A stretch of DNA of 64,000 nucleotides from contig CAWJIB010000010.1 of NCBI GenBank assembly GCA_963842835.1, forward strand, positions 62,001 to 126,000. The letters are read 5' to 3'. Below, one piece after another: positions 43,315 through 52,287 of this stretch. The notes under the pieces were generated by a model. That model worked only from the letters and a program-made list of their open reading frames with translations. It was not told where the DNA came from and ran no database searches. This DNA comes from Roseiarcus sp963842835 (GTDB lineage: Bacteria > Pseudomonadota > Alphaproteobacteria > Rhizobiales > Beijerinckiaceae). A program made the translations under genes and the position numbers. Positions within the stretch are counted from its first letter, which is position 1; each line of letters starts with the position of its first letter.

Positions 43315-43740
43315 ATGGCGAAGGCGAAATTGGACGGCGCCGAGGCGCACGAGATCAACAACGCCCATCTGGCGCCGGAACCGCGCGATCCGATCGAGGA
43401 CGTGCAGGACGACCAGCGCAACTTGCTGGCGACCGCGGCGACGGTCGCGGTGGTCGGCGTCGGCGTGGCCCTGTTCGAAGCGGCGCTGCTTCCCGGCGTC
43501 GTGCTCGGCGTGGCCGCCATGTTGGTTCCCAAAGTGCTCCCCAATGTCGGCACGGCTATCGCCCCGCTCGTGCGCACCACCGTGCGCGGAGCCTACGTCT
43601 TCGGTCAGAAGACGAAGGAGATGGTCGCCGAGGCGCAGGAGCACGTTAACGACATTGTCGCCGAAGTCCACGCCGAAAGCGAGGTCGCCCCGTTGGCGCC
43701 GGCCACCGTCAAATCCACGTCGGCGACCCCGGCCGCTTGA
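43315..43740 (+). CDS. DUF5132-family protein
   Basis: 141 residues. A charged N-terminus leads into one hydrophobic region at about 38-75 (TVAVVGVGVALFEAALLPGV, then LGVAAMLVPKVLP), likely a membrane hairpin, followed by an amphipathic helix (TTVRGAYVFGQKTKEMVAEA) and an Ala-rich tail. This matches DUF5132, a family of unknown function often found next to HMA2-domain genes. GAGGAG is 7 nt before the ATG. The HMA2 gene begins 3 nt after its stop. Confidence 0.78.
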   Translation: MAKAKLDGAEAHEINNAHLAPEPRDPIEDVQDDQRNLLATAATVAVVGVGVALFEAALLPGVVLGVAAMLVPKVLPNVGTAIAPLVRTTVRGAYVFGQKTKEMVAEAQEHVNDIVAEVHAESEVAPLAPATVKSTSATPAA

Positions 43741-43743
43741 GGC

Positions 43744-44310
43744 ATGAAAAATCTGAAGCTCAAGATTGCGCATCAGGTCCCCGGCCGGGTGCGAATGAAG
43801 ATTCCGTCCGCCAAAGGCAATCCCGACCTGCTGCGGCAGGTCGCGGACGTGTTCGGCCAAATTCCCGGAATTGAACGCGTCGCCGTCAATGAGGCGACCG
43901 GCAGCGTCGTGCTGCACTACGACACCGAGCGCCATAACGAGTTTCATGGCGCTCTGAGCGGCCATGTTCACGGCCCCGGGGGCGCTCCGCATGCGCCGCC
44001 GACCGAGATCGACGCCCTCGCCAATAAGATTGAGGAAGAGGCGCAATTCCTCGCGGAGCATTCGGCGACCGCCCGCGCAGTGGTGGATTTTTGCAAGACC
44101 GTCGACCGCGACATCAAGATCGCCACCGGCAACAACCTCGACCTGAAGATGCTGCTGGCGGCCGGCGTCATCGCTGTGACCGTCCTCGAAGTCGGCGCCA
44201 CCGCGGCGACGCCGGTCTGGGTCACGCTGTTGCTGTTCGCGACGAACCATTACGTCGAGATGCATCGCCCGACCGCTCGGCCGGCGCCGGCGCGCGTGGC
44301 GGCGCGCTAG
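43744..44310 (+). CDS. HMA2-domain membrane protein
   Basis: 188 residues. Residues 1-75 form a ferredoxin-like domain of the HMA2 type: KIAHQVPGRVRMKIPSAKG, then QVADVFGQIPGIERVAVNEA and TGSVVLHYD. The CxxC metal-binding motif of classical heavy-metal-associated domains is absent; PGRVR occupies the loop. A His/Pro-rich linker (HGALSGHVHGPGGAPHAPP in part) follows, then an acidic helix and one or two membrane segments near 132-172. It lies 3 nt after the DUF5132 gene and 29 nt before the P-type ATPase gene, whose N-terminus has the same domain. Confidence 0.82.
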   Translation: MKNLKLKIAHQVPGRVRMKIPSAKGNPDLLRQVADVFGQIPGIERVAVNEATGSVVLHYDTERHNEFHGALSGHVHGPGGAPHAPPTEIDALANKIEEEAQFLAEHSATARAVVDFCKTVDRDIKIATGNNLDLKMLLAAGVIAVTVLEVGATAATPVWVTLLLFATNHYVEMHRPTARPAPARVAAR

Positions 44311-44339
44311 CGCTCGACAGCCAGGGAGCGCGTCGCGCG

Positions 44340-46475
44340 ATGGAATTCGAAATTCGTCATTATTTTCCCGGCCGCGTGCGGCTCTATGCGCCGACGCTGT
44401 GCCGCCGGCGCGCGCTCGCCGAATCCGCGCTCTCCTGGCTGCGCAAGCAGAGCGGCGTCGCCGCGGCGCGCATCAATTACGACTGCTCCAGTCTCGTCGT
44501 CGAATACGACAAAGCGCGCGACGGCCTGTTGCGCGGCCTGATCGGCCGCCTGCGCTTCATGACGCCCGACGAACTCGCCGCCCTGATCGCCTTTTCCGGC
44601 TCGGCGCAAGAGGCGCCGCAGGCCGGGACGCGGCGGGCCGAGGCGCCAAACCTCGTGTCGCGACGCGCGCCGCTCGCCTTGCCCACGGTTTCGCTCGGGC
44701 TGGCGTTCAGCGCCAATCCGATCGTCACCGCGATCAACATACCGTTGATGCTGTGGAACGCCTATCCCATCGGGTTGCGGGCGTGGCGGGTTTGGAGCCG
44801 CGAGCGTCGGCTCAACGTCGATTTCCTCGACGTGCTCGCGATCGGCGCCTCGCTCGCGCACGGCAACCCGATGGCGGGCGCCGTCGTGATCTGGCTGGTC
44901 CGCCTCGGCGATTGGATTCGCGACCTCACCGCGGCCGGCTCGCGCCGCGCCGTCAGCGAGCTGTTGGAATTCCGCATGAGGACCGCGTGGGTCGTCCGAG
45001 ACGGCGCGGTGATCTCCATTCCCGCGATCGAGCTTGCCGTCGGCGACGAAGTCGTCGTCTATCCCGGGGAGATGATTCCGATCGACGGCGAGATCATCCA
45101 GGGCGCGGCGCACGTCGATCAAAAGGCCATCACCGGCGAGGGCCTGCCCGTCACGCGCGGCGTCGGGCAGACCGCGTTCGCGGCCACGGTCATTCACGAC
45201 GGCCAGTTGACGATCCGCGCCCAGCGCGTCGGCGTGGAGACGATGGCGGGGCAGATCGCGCGCCTCGTAGACGACGCCCCGCTCGGCGACACGCGCATGC
45301 AGAACCATGCGGAGAAATTCGCGGATCGGCTCGTTCTGCCTTCGTTGGGGCTTGCGACGGCCGTGGCGACGTTGACGGCCGATTTCGACCGCTTCCTCTC
45401 CCTGGTGATCGTCGACTATGGAACCGGCATTCGCGTCGCCGCGCCGACGGCGGTGCTTTCCTCGATGACGCATGCGGCCCGGGCCGGCATCATCATCAAG
45501 AGCGGCGCCCACATGGAGCGGCTCGCCGAGGTCGATACGGTCGTGTTCGACAAGACGGGAACGCTGACCTACGGCTCCCCGACGGTGATCGATGTCATTT
45601 CCTACATCGACTCGATCACGCCGAATCACCTCGTCGGGCTCGCCGCCGCCGCCGAAACGCGCCTCACCCACCCCGTCGCCGAGGCCTTGCGCAACAAGGC
45701 GAGCCAATTGCTGGTCAACGTGCCGGCCTGCGACGAAACCAAGTACCGGCTCGGGCTCGGCGTCGAAGGCCAGGTCAACGGCTATTATCTGCATGTCGGC
45801 AGCGAGCGCTTCATGCGACAGAGCGGCATCTCGGTCGAGGTCGCCGCGAGCGATTGCGTCGCGCTCGACGAACGCGGCTGCTCCTGCCTCCACGTCGCCG
45901 TCGACGGACGCCTCGCCGGGCTCATTCCCTATGCCGATGAAATTCGCGCCGACAGTCGGGCGGTCATCCGTCGGCTTGGTCAAATGGGCGTAAGGAACAC
46001 CATCATGCTGACGGGCGACAACGCCACGGTCGCGCGCGCCGTCGGGCGGCGCCTCGGGCTTTCCCGCCAGTTCGCCGACATGCTGCCGGCCGACAAGGCC
46101 GACGTGATCCAGCAATTGCGCCGCGAAGGCAACGTGGTCGCCATGGTCGGCGACGGCATCAACGATTCGCCGGCGCTGAGCTACGCCGACGTCGGCATCG
46201 CGATGCGTCACGGCGCCGAGGTCGCGCACGAATCCGCGCATGTCATCCTGATGGAGGACTCCTTGCAGAAGCTCGTGAAGGCCGTTGAAATTTCGCGCGA
46301 CGCGGTCGGCCTGATCCGGCAGAACTATGCGATCGTCGCGGGCATGAATACGATCGCCCTGGCCCTCGCCTTGCCCGGCGGTCTCGTCAGCCCGGTCACG
46401 ACCGCCTTTGTCAGCAACGGTTCGGCGATCATCGCGAGCCTGAATGGAATGCGGCCGATCCTCCGCTACCAATGA
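44340..46475 (+). CDS. P-type ATPase, P1B-like, lacking the CPC motif
   Basis: 711 residues. Order: HMA2-like domain (1-80, with PGRVR, no CxxC), membrane helices about 112-190, actuator domain with ITGEGLP (264-270), helices about 333-375, phosphorylation site D404-KTGTLT, HP motif at 444-445, GDGIND (604-609), and two final helices (about 655-705). By alignment to copper and zinc pumps the CPC of the ion-binding helix is Y360-G-T362, and the TM7 YN is MN. It is therefore a catalytically complete pump whose substrate is not a standard soft metal. The stop overlaps the EcsC start (ATGA). Confidence 0.92.
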   Translation: MEFEIRHYFPGRVRLYAPTLCRRRALAESALSWLRKQSGVAAARINYDCSSLVVEYDKARDGLLRGLIGRLRFMTPDELAALIAFSGSAQEAPQAGTRRAEAPNLVSRRAPLALPTVSLGLAFSANPIVTAINIPLMLWNAYPIGLRAWRVWSRERRLNVDFLDVLAIGASLAHGNPMAGAVVIWLVRLGDWIRDLTAAGSRRAVSELLEFRMRTAWVVRDGAVISIPAIELAVGDEVVVYPGEMIPIDGEIIQGAAHVDQKAITGEGLPVTRGVGQTAFAATVIHDGQLTIRAQRVGVETMAGQIARLVDDAPLGDTRMQNHAEKFADRLVLPSLGLATAVATLTADFDRFLSLVIVDYGTGIRVAAPTAVLSSMTHAARAGIIIKSGAHMERLAEVDTVVFDKTGTLTYGSPTVIDVISYIDSITPNHLVGLAAAAETRLTHPVAEALRNKASQLLVNVPACDETKYRLGLGVEGQVNGYYLHVGSERFMRQSGISVEVAASDCVALDERGCSCLHVAVDGRLAGLIPYADEIRADSRAVIRRLGQMGVRNTIMLTGDNATVARAVGRRLGLSRQFADMLPADKADVIQQLRREGNVVAMVGDGINDSPALSYADVGIAMRHGAEVAHESAHVILMEDSLQKLVKAVEISRDAVGLIRQNYAIVAGMNTIALALALPGGLVSPVTTAFVSNGSAIIASLNGMRPILRYQ

Positions 46476-47314
46476 CGGAACCGGAACTCGTCGAGGCTCT
46501 CACTCCTCGGCGCAAACTCGCGCTGCGGCGCGCCCACGATTTCCTCGAGCGTCCGGATTTCGCCGCGCGAATCGCGCAATACGCCGGTCGGCCCCTCGAT
46601 CGCGCCCTGCGCATGGTCCCTCGCGATTTCAACGATCGCCTCAGCAAAGCGGTTGAGAAAGCGATCCTGGCCGGCCTCGGCGTCGCCATCCGCTCGCTCG
46701 GCAAGCGACCGAGGGCGCGGCCCTCGAGCGCCGCCTCGACAGTGCTGGCGACCGTGAGCGGCGGCGTCAGCGGCTTTTTCGGGCCGGTCGCGCTTGCTCT
46801 TGAACTGCCGGCGACGACGACGCTGATGCTGCGATCGATCGCCGATATCGCGCGCCATCACGGCGAGGACCTTTCGCGGATCGAGGCCCGTCTCGCCTGC
46901 CTCGAAGTGCTCGGACTCGGCGCGCGAAGATCGCACGGGGACGTCGAGGTCGGCTATTACGCGACGCGCGCGATGTTGGCGCGGCTGACCGCCGACGCCT
47001 CGGCCATGTTCATCGAGCGCGGCGCGGCGACGGCCTCGGCGCCCGCGGTCGGCTCGCTGGTCGCGGAAATCGCCGGCCGCTTCGGCGTCGTCGTGTCCGA
47101 ACGCGCCGCCGCCTCGGCCCTGCCCGTGCTCGGCGCCCTCGGCGGGGCCAGCGTCAACGCGTTGTTCATGAACCATTTCCAGCGCGTCGCTCACGGACAT
47201 TTCACAGTTCGTCGGCTCGAGCGGCTCTGCGGCGTCGAGGCCGTGCGCTCGTACTTTCAGAGTCTGGAGGCCGAGCAGCCGGCGGACGAGCCTCGGAGAT
47301 TGCCGCGCCGATGA
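46472..47314 (+). CDS. EcsC-family protein
   Basis: 280 residues, matching EcsC (PF12787): VLATVSGGVSGFFGPVALALELPATTTLMLRSIADIARHHGED in outline, FIERGAATASAPAVGSLV and the C-terminal FMNHFQRVAHGHFTVRRLER. The central segment is hydrophobic and Gly-rich. EcsC was named for a Bacillus ABC transporter operon; its biochemical role is unknown. It is coupled on both sides by 4-nt overlaps, to the ATPase upstream and the DUF445 gene downstream. Confidence 0.88.
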   Translation: MTEPELVEALTPRRKLALRRAHDFLERPDFAARIAQYAGRPLDRALRMVPRDFNDRLSKAVEKAILAGLGVAIRSLGKRPRARPSSAASTVLATVSGGVSGFFGPVALALELPATTTLMLRSIADIARHHGEDLSRIEARLACLEVLGLGARRSHGDVEVGYYATRAMLARLTADASAMFIERGAATASAPAVGSLVAEIAGRFGVVVSERAAASALPVLGALGGASVNALFMNHFQRVAHGHFTVRRLERLCGVEAVRSYFQSLEAEQPADEPRRLPRR

Positions 47315-48588
47315 TGTCCCAGACTCCAAACGGTCCGGCGAGCGCCAAGAGCCCTGAGGAGAAGCTCGCCGACTTGCGGCGCATGCGAACGATCGCCACG
47401 TCGCTTCTCGCGGCGATGGCCGTGGTCTTTTTCGCAGCGAGCGCGACGCACGCGCCCTGGCCGTGGCTCCCGTATCTGCGCGCTTTCGCCGAGGCTGGCA
47501 TGGTCGGCGCTTGCGCCGACTGGTTCGCGGTCGTCGCTTTGTTCCGGCGGCCGTTCGGGCTGCCGATCCCGCATACGGCGGTCGTTCCCGCCAACAAGCA
47601 GCGGATCGGCGCGGCGCTCGGCCGCTTCATCACGAACAACTTCCTGTCGACCCGGGTCGCGAGCGAGAGGCTCGCCAGCGTCGACGCGCTGCTGATGTTC
47701 GCGCGATGGATCGGCGACCGAGAAAATTCTCAAAGACTCGCCGGCTGGGTGGGCCGGCTTCTGCCCGAGGCCGTCGCCGAAATCCCCCAAGAGCGCCTGG
47801 GCGAATTCGTCGGCGAAGCCGCACGGCGCGGCCTCGCCGCCATCCCAGCCGCGCCGCTCGCCTCGCGGGCGCTCTCGATCCTGTGGGCGCAGGGCGCGGC
47901 CCAGGCCCTGCTCGAGCAGGGGCTCGAATACTCCGAGGGCGCGCTCGCGCGCAATCGCGCCTTCATTGCGCGCAAAGTATCGGAGCAATCGTCGCGCTGG
48001 GTGCCGAAGTGGATCGATAATATCATAGCCGACAGGGTCTTGAACGGCCTTCTTCAAACCATGCGCGAAATGCGCGAGCCCTCCCATCCCTGGCGCGCCG
48101 AAGCGCAGCGCCTCGTCGACGGGCTCATCCGCGACCTCGCCGCCGATCCCGACTTGTACGCGCGCGGCGAGGCGATGAAGGCCGATCTCATCGCCAATCC
48201 CGTATTCCTCGAACAGGCGAAGTCGCTATGGAGCGAAATCGAAGCCGGCCTGCGTTCGCAGCTCTCCGGCCCAGACAGCGCCGCCGCCGGCCTCGTCGCG
48301 GCGGCGCTGCGGGAATTCGGAAGATGGATGGAGGAGGATCCGCGCCGCCGGACCCGGCTCAACCGGCGGCTCCGGCTGCTCGCGCTGCGCGCGCTGCTGC
48401 CGCGCCGGGCCGAGATCGGCGCCTATATCGCCCACGTCGTCGACGCCTGGGACGCGGCGACCCTGGTCAACCGGCTGGAGCTGCAGATCGGCAAGGATCT
48501 CCAGTACATCCGCATCAACGGCACGCTGGTCGGCGGACTGGTCGGTCTGCTGATCTACGCCGCCTCGCGCGCCATCGGCGGGCCCTGA
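47311..48588 (+). CDS. DUF445-family membrane protein
   Basis: 425 residues. The first membrane helix is at about 28-46, and the family signature FAEAGMVGACADWFAVVALFRRPFGLPIPHTAVVP (in outline, residues 58-92) follows, with NKQRIGAALGRFITNNFL. A long helical, probably coiled-coil-like middle leads to a C-terminal hydrophobic segment with YIRINGTLVGGLVGLLIYA. DUF445 (YjiN-like) proteins are envelope proteins of unknown function. It ends the coupled gene run of the cluster. Confidence 0.88.
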   Translation: MMSQTPNGPASAKSPEEKLADLRRMRTIATSLLAAMAVVFFAASATHAPWPWLPYLRAFAEAGMVGACADWFAVVALFRRPFGLPIPHTAVVPANKQRIGAALGRFITNNFLSTRVASERLASVDALLMFARWIGDRENSQRLAGWVGRLLPEAVAEIPQERLGEFVGEAARRGLAAIPAAPLASRALSILWAQGAAQALLEQGLEYSEGALARNRAFIARKVSEQSSRWVPKWIDNIIADRVLNGLLQTMREMREPSHPWRAEAQRLVDGLIRDLAADPDLYARGEAMKADLIANPVFLEQAKSLWSEIEAGLRSQLSGPDSAAAGLVAAALREFGRWMEEDPRRRTRLNRRLRLLALRALLPRRAEIGAYIAHVVDAWDAATLVNRLELQIGKDLQYIRINGTLVGGLVGLLIYAASRAIGGP

Positions 48589-48672
48589 CGGCCGCGCCCG
48601 CTTCGCCTCGCCCCTCTTGCCTCCCCAATCAACCTCAAAAGCCGACCATCGCCGTGGGTCCGTTTCGCCGAT

Positions 48673-48686
48673 TTGACCCATGTCAG
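48673..48686. promoter_or_regulatory. Fnr/FixK-like box upstream of DUF3775
   Basis: TTGAC-CCAT-GTCAG keeps 7 of 8 positions of the TTGA-N6-TCAA core used by Fnr/FixK regulators. It lies about 190 nt upstream of the DUF3775 start, in a 289-nt spacer with no other gene. Confidence 0.4.
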
Positions 48687-48877
48687 CGAATGCGGCTTCG
48701 CGATGCGCGACAAAAGGACAATGTTGAGCGGCGCTTGCGCCCATGCGCCGCGGCGGCCCGCACTGAGGTCTCGATTGAAATTTCCCCGCGCGCCGGCGTT
48801 TGGCGCATGTTCCCAAGCGCGCGTCGAAGACGATCGGCAAAGGGAAGCTCCACGACGAACCGACAGGAGGAGTGGAT

Positions 48878-49291
48878 ATGTTGCGCGAATTGAAAAAAGA
48901 GCAGGCGCATTTCATTGCGCTGCTCGCGAAGACGACCCGCATTCAACGCGACAAGCTGCTCGGCAATGTCGCCGAAGAGGATTTGGGCGGGATAGAACCC
49001 CTCCGCGGCGAGCATAATCCGACGGCCTCGCTCGGCTTCGAACCTTTGTCGCCGGACTCCGCGCAAATAACGGATCTGCGCCAGGCGATCGCCTCGCTCG
49101 GGCCCGCCGCGCGCGCGGAGCTCTATGCTCTCATGCGCATCGGTCAAGGCGATCTCGCCGCGCAAAAATGGCACCGCGGAATCTCCGACGCCCAATTCTT
49201 GGGCGAAACCGCAACGAGCGCCGCTCTCCTGGAGGACGCCGACCTGCATGACCATCTCGTCAAAGGCATGTACGAAACCGAGACGGCATGA
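48878..49291 (+). CDS. DUF3775-family protein
   Basis: 137 residues from the ATG at 48878, with AGGAGG 9 nt upstream; the longer frame from 48800 lacks a ribosome site. The central helix pair (LRQAIASLGPAARAELYALM, then RIGQGDLAAQKW) is the DUF3775 signature. Soluble, helical, unknown function. Relatives are often found beside Hsp20, universal stress and P-type ATPase genes. Confidence 0.8.
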   Translation: MLRELKKEQAHFIALLAKTTRIQRDKLLGNVAEEDLGGIEPLRGEHNPTASLGFEPLSPDSAQITDLRQAIASLGPAARAELYALMRIGQGDLAAQKWHRGISDAQFLGETATSAALLEDADLHDHLVKGMYETETA

Positions 49292-49462
49292 TTGCGCGAG
49301 CGCGGCCTCTGCGAGGGCCGGGACAAGCCCGGCCACCACGACGGAGGCCGATTCTCGACAAATCCCGGTCCTTTTGCGCCGGTAATTCCCGGCCGCTGCG
49401 GAATGGGACGGCGCCAGCTCCGCCGCCCTTGGCAATGCTGGCGCCGACAATCGCTGCGACGA

Positions 49463-50005
49463 TCACGCGGCTTTCACGGCTATTTTCGTTTCGTGCTTTT
49501 GCGCTTCGGGGGTCTTGGGAAGTTTGATCGTGAGCACGCCTTTGGCGAAGGTCGCCTCGATCTTGCTGGCGTCGACGCCTTCGGGAAGAGAGAACGAACG
49601 GACGAAAGAGCCGAAGCGACGTTCGGAGAGATAATAATCTTTCTCCCGCTCCTCCTTTTCCTCCTTCTTCTCGCCCTTGATCACGAGATTGCCGTTCGCC
49701 AGCTTGACCTCAACGTCCTTTTCGCTGAGCCCCGGCAACTCGGCGGCGATCTCGAATTCCTTGTCCTTCTCGGAGACGTCGACCGCCGGGGTCAAAGCCC
49801 AACCCGCCTCGCGCGGCCAAGGCAGATCGAATTGGAACGCCGGACGGCCGAACGCAAGTGGCCATGAACCGCCGCCAACGGAATCGAAGACGCGATCGAT
49901 TTCGCGGCGAAGCGTTTCGAAGGGCGCCCACGGCGCCATCGCTCCCATCGCCGGAGCGGTCTTCTTTTCGACTTTCACGGGGAGTTTGGTTGCTGCTTCC
50001 ACCAT
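49463..50005 (-). CDS. Small heat-shock protein Hsp20
   Basis: 180 residues. The alpha-crystallin domain spans about 70-165: ALTPAVDVSEKDKEFEIAAE, LPGLSEKDVEVKLANGNLVIKG in outline, the Lys/Glu-rich loop, YYLSERRFGSFVRSFSLPEG and the end of the domain with AKGVLTIKLPK. It lacks a clear C-terminal I-x-I but has IKLPK. It binds unfolding proteins in the cytosol. It is transcribed away from dnaK across a 392-nt region. Confidence 0.95.
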   Translation of the reverse strand: MVEAATKLPVKVEKKTAPAMGAMAPWAPFETLRREIDRVFDSVGGGSWPLAFGRPAFQFDLPWPREAGWALTPAVDVSEKDKEFEIAAELPGLSEKDVEVKLANGNLVIKGEKKEEKEEREKDYYLSERRFGSFVRSFSLPEGVDASKIEATFAKGVLTIKLPKTPEAQKHETKIAVKAA

Positions 50006-50397
50006 CGCGATTTCTCCTGTTGTTCAACGGCTCAAAGCCGCAAGCGCGCTCCGCCTCTCGCGCTGGCAAGAGGCGCGCTCGCACGAGAGAAGCCTGCTTC
50101 TCCGATCGATCTCCGCGCTCTGAGACAATGCGCAACGTCGTCTTTGAAGCATAGGGAATGCGCGGCCAGATATCCGCGCGCAAATCAAACGCCGGATCGA
50201 AAGTTGCGGCACTGATCTGCGTCAAATCGCGCCGGAACGAGACGACGAAGCTTGATGACCAGCTTGGCGTTCGCCGCAAGGCGGCGCTGGCGCGGGCCAT
50301 GATCTGCGCGGCGCGCCAGTTTCTTGTCAGGTTGAGGCAGGTCAAAGCCAGGCCAGGAGGCGCTGATACTTTTCGCGACAGCAAGGAAGGTGGCGCC
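50006..50397. other. Divergent regulatory region, hsp20 / dnaK
   Basis: 392 nt between divergent chaperone genes. The dnaK frame is open from 50158 but the conserved protein begins at 50398. No CIRCE element or clear sigma-32 promoter is seen; an Fnr/FixK-like box occurs at 50212-50225. Confidence 0.55.
50212..50225. promoter_or_regulatory. Fnr/FixK-like box upstream of dnaK
   Basis: CTGAT-CTGC-GTCAA matches 8 of 10 positions of TTGAT-N4-ATCAA and 7 of 8 of the FixK core. It lies 173 nt before the dnaK start and 207 nt before hsp20 and could serve either. Confidence 0.45.
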
Positions 50398-52272
50398 ATG
50401 CCAATCATCGGCATCGACCTTGGCACGTCGAACTCGGCGGCCGCAGTCCTGAGAGGCGGACGCCCGATCATCATCCCGAGCGCCGAGGGCGTCACCCTCG
50501 GCGGCAAGGCGTTTCCAAGCTACGTCGCATTGACCGCGGACGGACAGACCCTGGTTGGCGAGCCCGCCCGCCGGCAGGCGACGGTCAATCCCGACGGCAC
50601 CGCCACGGCTTTCAAGCGCTTGATGGGCCGTCGCGAAAAAGTGCGGCTGCGCGATCGCGAGCTTTCGCCCGAGGAGCTGTCCGGTTTTCTGCTGCAGAAG
50701 ATCAGGCGCGACGCCGAGGCCTTTCTCGGCGAACCGGTCAGCCGAGCGGTGCTGACGGTTCCCGCCTATTTCAACGACAACCAGCGCAACGCCACCAAGG
50801 ACGCCGCCCGCATCGCCGGCCTCGAGGTCGTGCGGCTCGTCAACGAGCCGACGGCGGCCGCGCTCGCCTATGGGCTGGACCGGCTTGCGCAGGAATTGCG
50901 GATCGCCGTCGTCGACTTCGGCGGCGGGACGCTCGACGTCACTATCATGGACTTCGGCAAAGGCGTGTTCGAGGTGAAGGCGACGAGCGGCGACACGCAG
51001 CTCGGCGGAACCGATATGGACAAGCTTGTGTTCGAGCACTTGGCTGACCGTTTCCGCGCTCAAACCGGCGTCGACGTGCGCGGCGATCGAATGGCGGCGG
51101 CGCGACTGAGGGAAGCTGGCGAAGTCGCCAAGATCGAATTATCCACCAGCGCGACGACTCATATCACTTTGCCCTTCCTCTCCGCTGGACCGTCGGGACC
51201 CGTCCATCTCGACTGTGAGCTCACGCGCGCCGAACTCGAGCGCGTTGTGCGGCCGGTGGTCGAGCGCTGCCGCGATCCTGTGCTTCAGGCCTTCCACGAC
51301 GCCAATATCGAGCCCAACCGGATCGATCGCCTGGTGTTCGTCGGGGGGCCGACGCGAATGCCGATGGTGCGCGCGTTTTTCGAGGAATTGATTGCGCACA
51401 AGGGCGAGACGGGCGTCGACCCGATGGAATGCGTGGCGCAAGGCGCTGCGATTCAGGCCGGCGTGCTCGCCGGGGAAGTCGGTTCGATCGTGTTGGTCGA
51501 TGTGACCCCGCTCACGCTCGGCATCGAAACGCTGGGCGGCGTGGCGACGCCGCTCATCGCCCGCAACACGCCTATCCCGGTCAAGCGTTCCGAGATCTTC
51601 ACAACCGCCGCCGACATGCAGACAAGCGTCACCGTGCACGTATTCCAAGGCGAGCGGCCGATGGCGCCCGACAACACGAGCTTGGGCCAATTCAACTTGG
51701 ACGGGCTGCCGCCGGCGCCTCGCGGCGTGCCGAAGATCGAGGTGCAATTCGATATCGACGCCGACGGAATCCTCAACGTCGCCGCTAAGGACATGGCGAG
51801 CCAGAGGTCGCAATCGATCCGGATCACAGGCTCAACTCGGCTGCCGGACGCCGAAAAACAACGCATGATCGAGCAGGCGCAACAGTACGCCGAACAAGAC
51901 AAGAAGCGACGCGAGGAAGCGGAGAAGCTCAATGCCGCCAATTCCATGTGTTACCAGGCCGAACGCACGCTTGCCGACTTTGGCGCCAAGCTTTCCGACG
52001 ATCTGCGCCGGCGCGTCGAGACGGCGCTGCGCGAAACCCGCGAGGCGCTCGGCAAGCGCGACGCCGCGTTGGCGTCACAAAAGTCGGATGCGTTGAAGAT
52101 CGTGCTGCAGGAAGCCGGGCAGACCCTCTACGCCCAGGCGCCGCAGCCCGGCCCGCAACCGCGCCCCGACGTCGGCGCGCCGAGCGGCGAGGCGCGCCCG
52201 TCAGGGCCCGCCGCCGGCGGCCGGGTGGTCGACGCCGAATACCGTGAGGCGGGCGGCGGCGGCGCGCGCTAG
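50398..52272 (+). CDS. dnaK: Hsp70 chaperone DnaK (divergent accessory copy)
   Basis: 624 residues. ATPase motifs are present: IGIDLGTSNSAAAV, VVDFGGGTLDVTIMDFG and VFVGGPTRMPMV; the interdomain linker reads VDVTPLTLGIETLGG and the substrate domain and lid follow. It differs from housekeeping DnaK in the start (GTSNSAAAVLRGG), in an actinobacterial/archaeal-like gap in subdomain IIB region length, and in ending AGGRVVDAEYREAGGGGAR rather than EEV/DKK. grpE is not adjacent; a DnaJ gene follows after 15 nt. AGGAAGG lies 8 nt upstream of the ATG. Confidence 0.93.
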   Translation: MPIIGIDLGTSNSAAAVLRGGRPIIIPSAEGVTLGGKAFPSYVALTADGQTLVGEPARRQATVNPDGTATAFKRLMGRREKVRLRDRELSPEELSGFLLQKIRRDAEAFLGEPVSRAVLTVPAYFNDNQRNATKDAARIAGLEVVRLVNEPTAAALAYGLDRLAQELRIAVVDFGGGTLDVTIMDFGKGVFEVKATSGDTQLGGTDMDKLVFEHLADRFRAQTGVDVRGDRMAAARLREAGEVAKIELSTSATTHITLPFLSAGPSGPVHLDCELTRAELERVVRPVVERCRDPVLQAFHDANIEPNRIDRLVFVGGPTRMPMVRAFFEELIAHKGETGVDPMECVAQGAAIQAGVLAGEVGSIVLVDVTPLTLGIETLGGVATPLIARNTPIPVKRSEIFTTAADMQTSVTVHVFQGERPMAPDNTSLGQFNLDGLPPAPRGVPKIEVQFDIDADGILNVAAKDMASQRSQSIRITGSTRLPDAEKQRMIEQAQQYAEQDKKRREEAEKLNAANSMCYQAERTLADFGAKLSDDLRRRVETALRETREALGKRDAALASQKSDALKIVLQEAGQTLYAQAPQPGPQPRPDVGAPSGEARPSGPAAGGRVVDAEYREAGGGGAR

Positions 52273-52287
52273 AGAGCGATATAAGCC

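Noticed and set aside
44307..46472. 721-residue minus-strand frame opposite the P-type ATPase
   Set aside because: Antisense shadow; the plus strand holds all P-type motifs in order.
50006..50397. CIRCE element or sigma-32 promoter before dnaK/hsp20
   Set aside because: No TTAGCACTC-N9-GAGTGCTAA dyad and no clear CTTGAA/CCCCAT pair.
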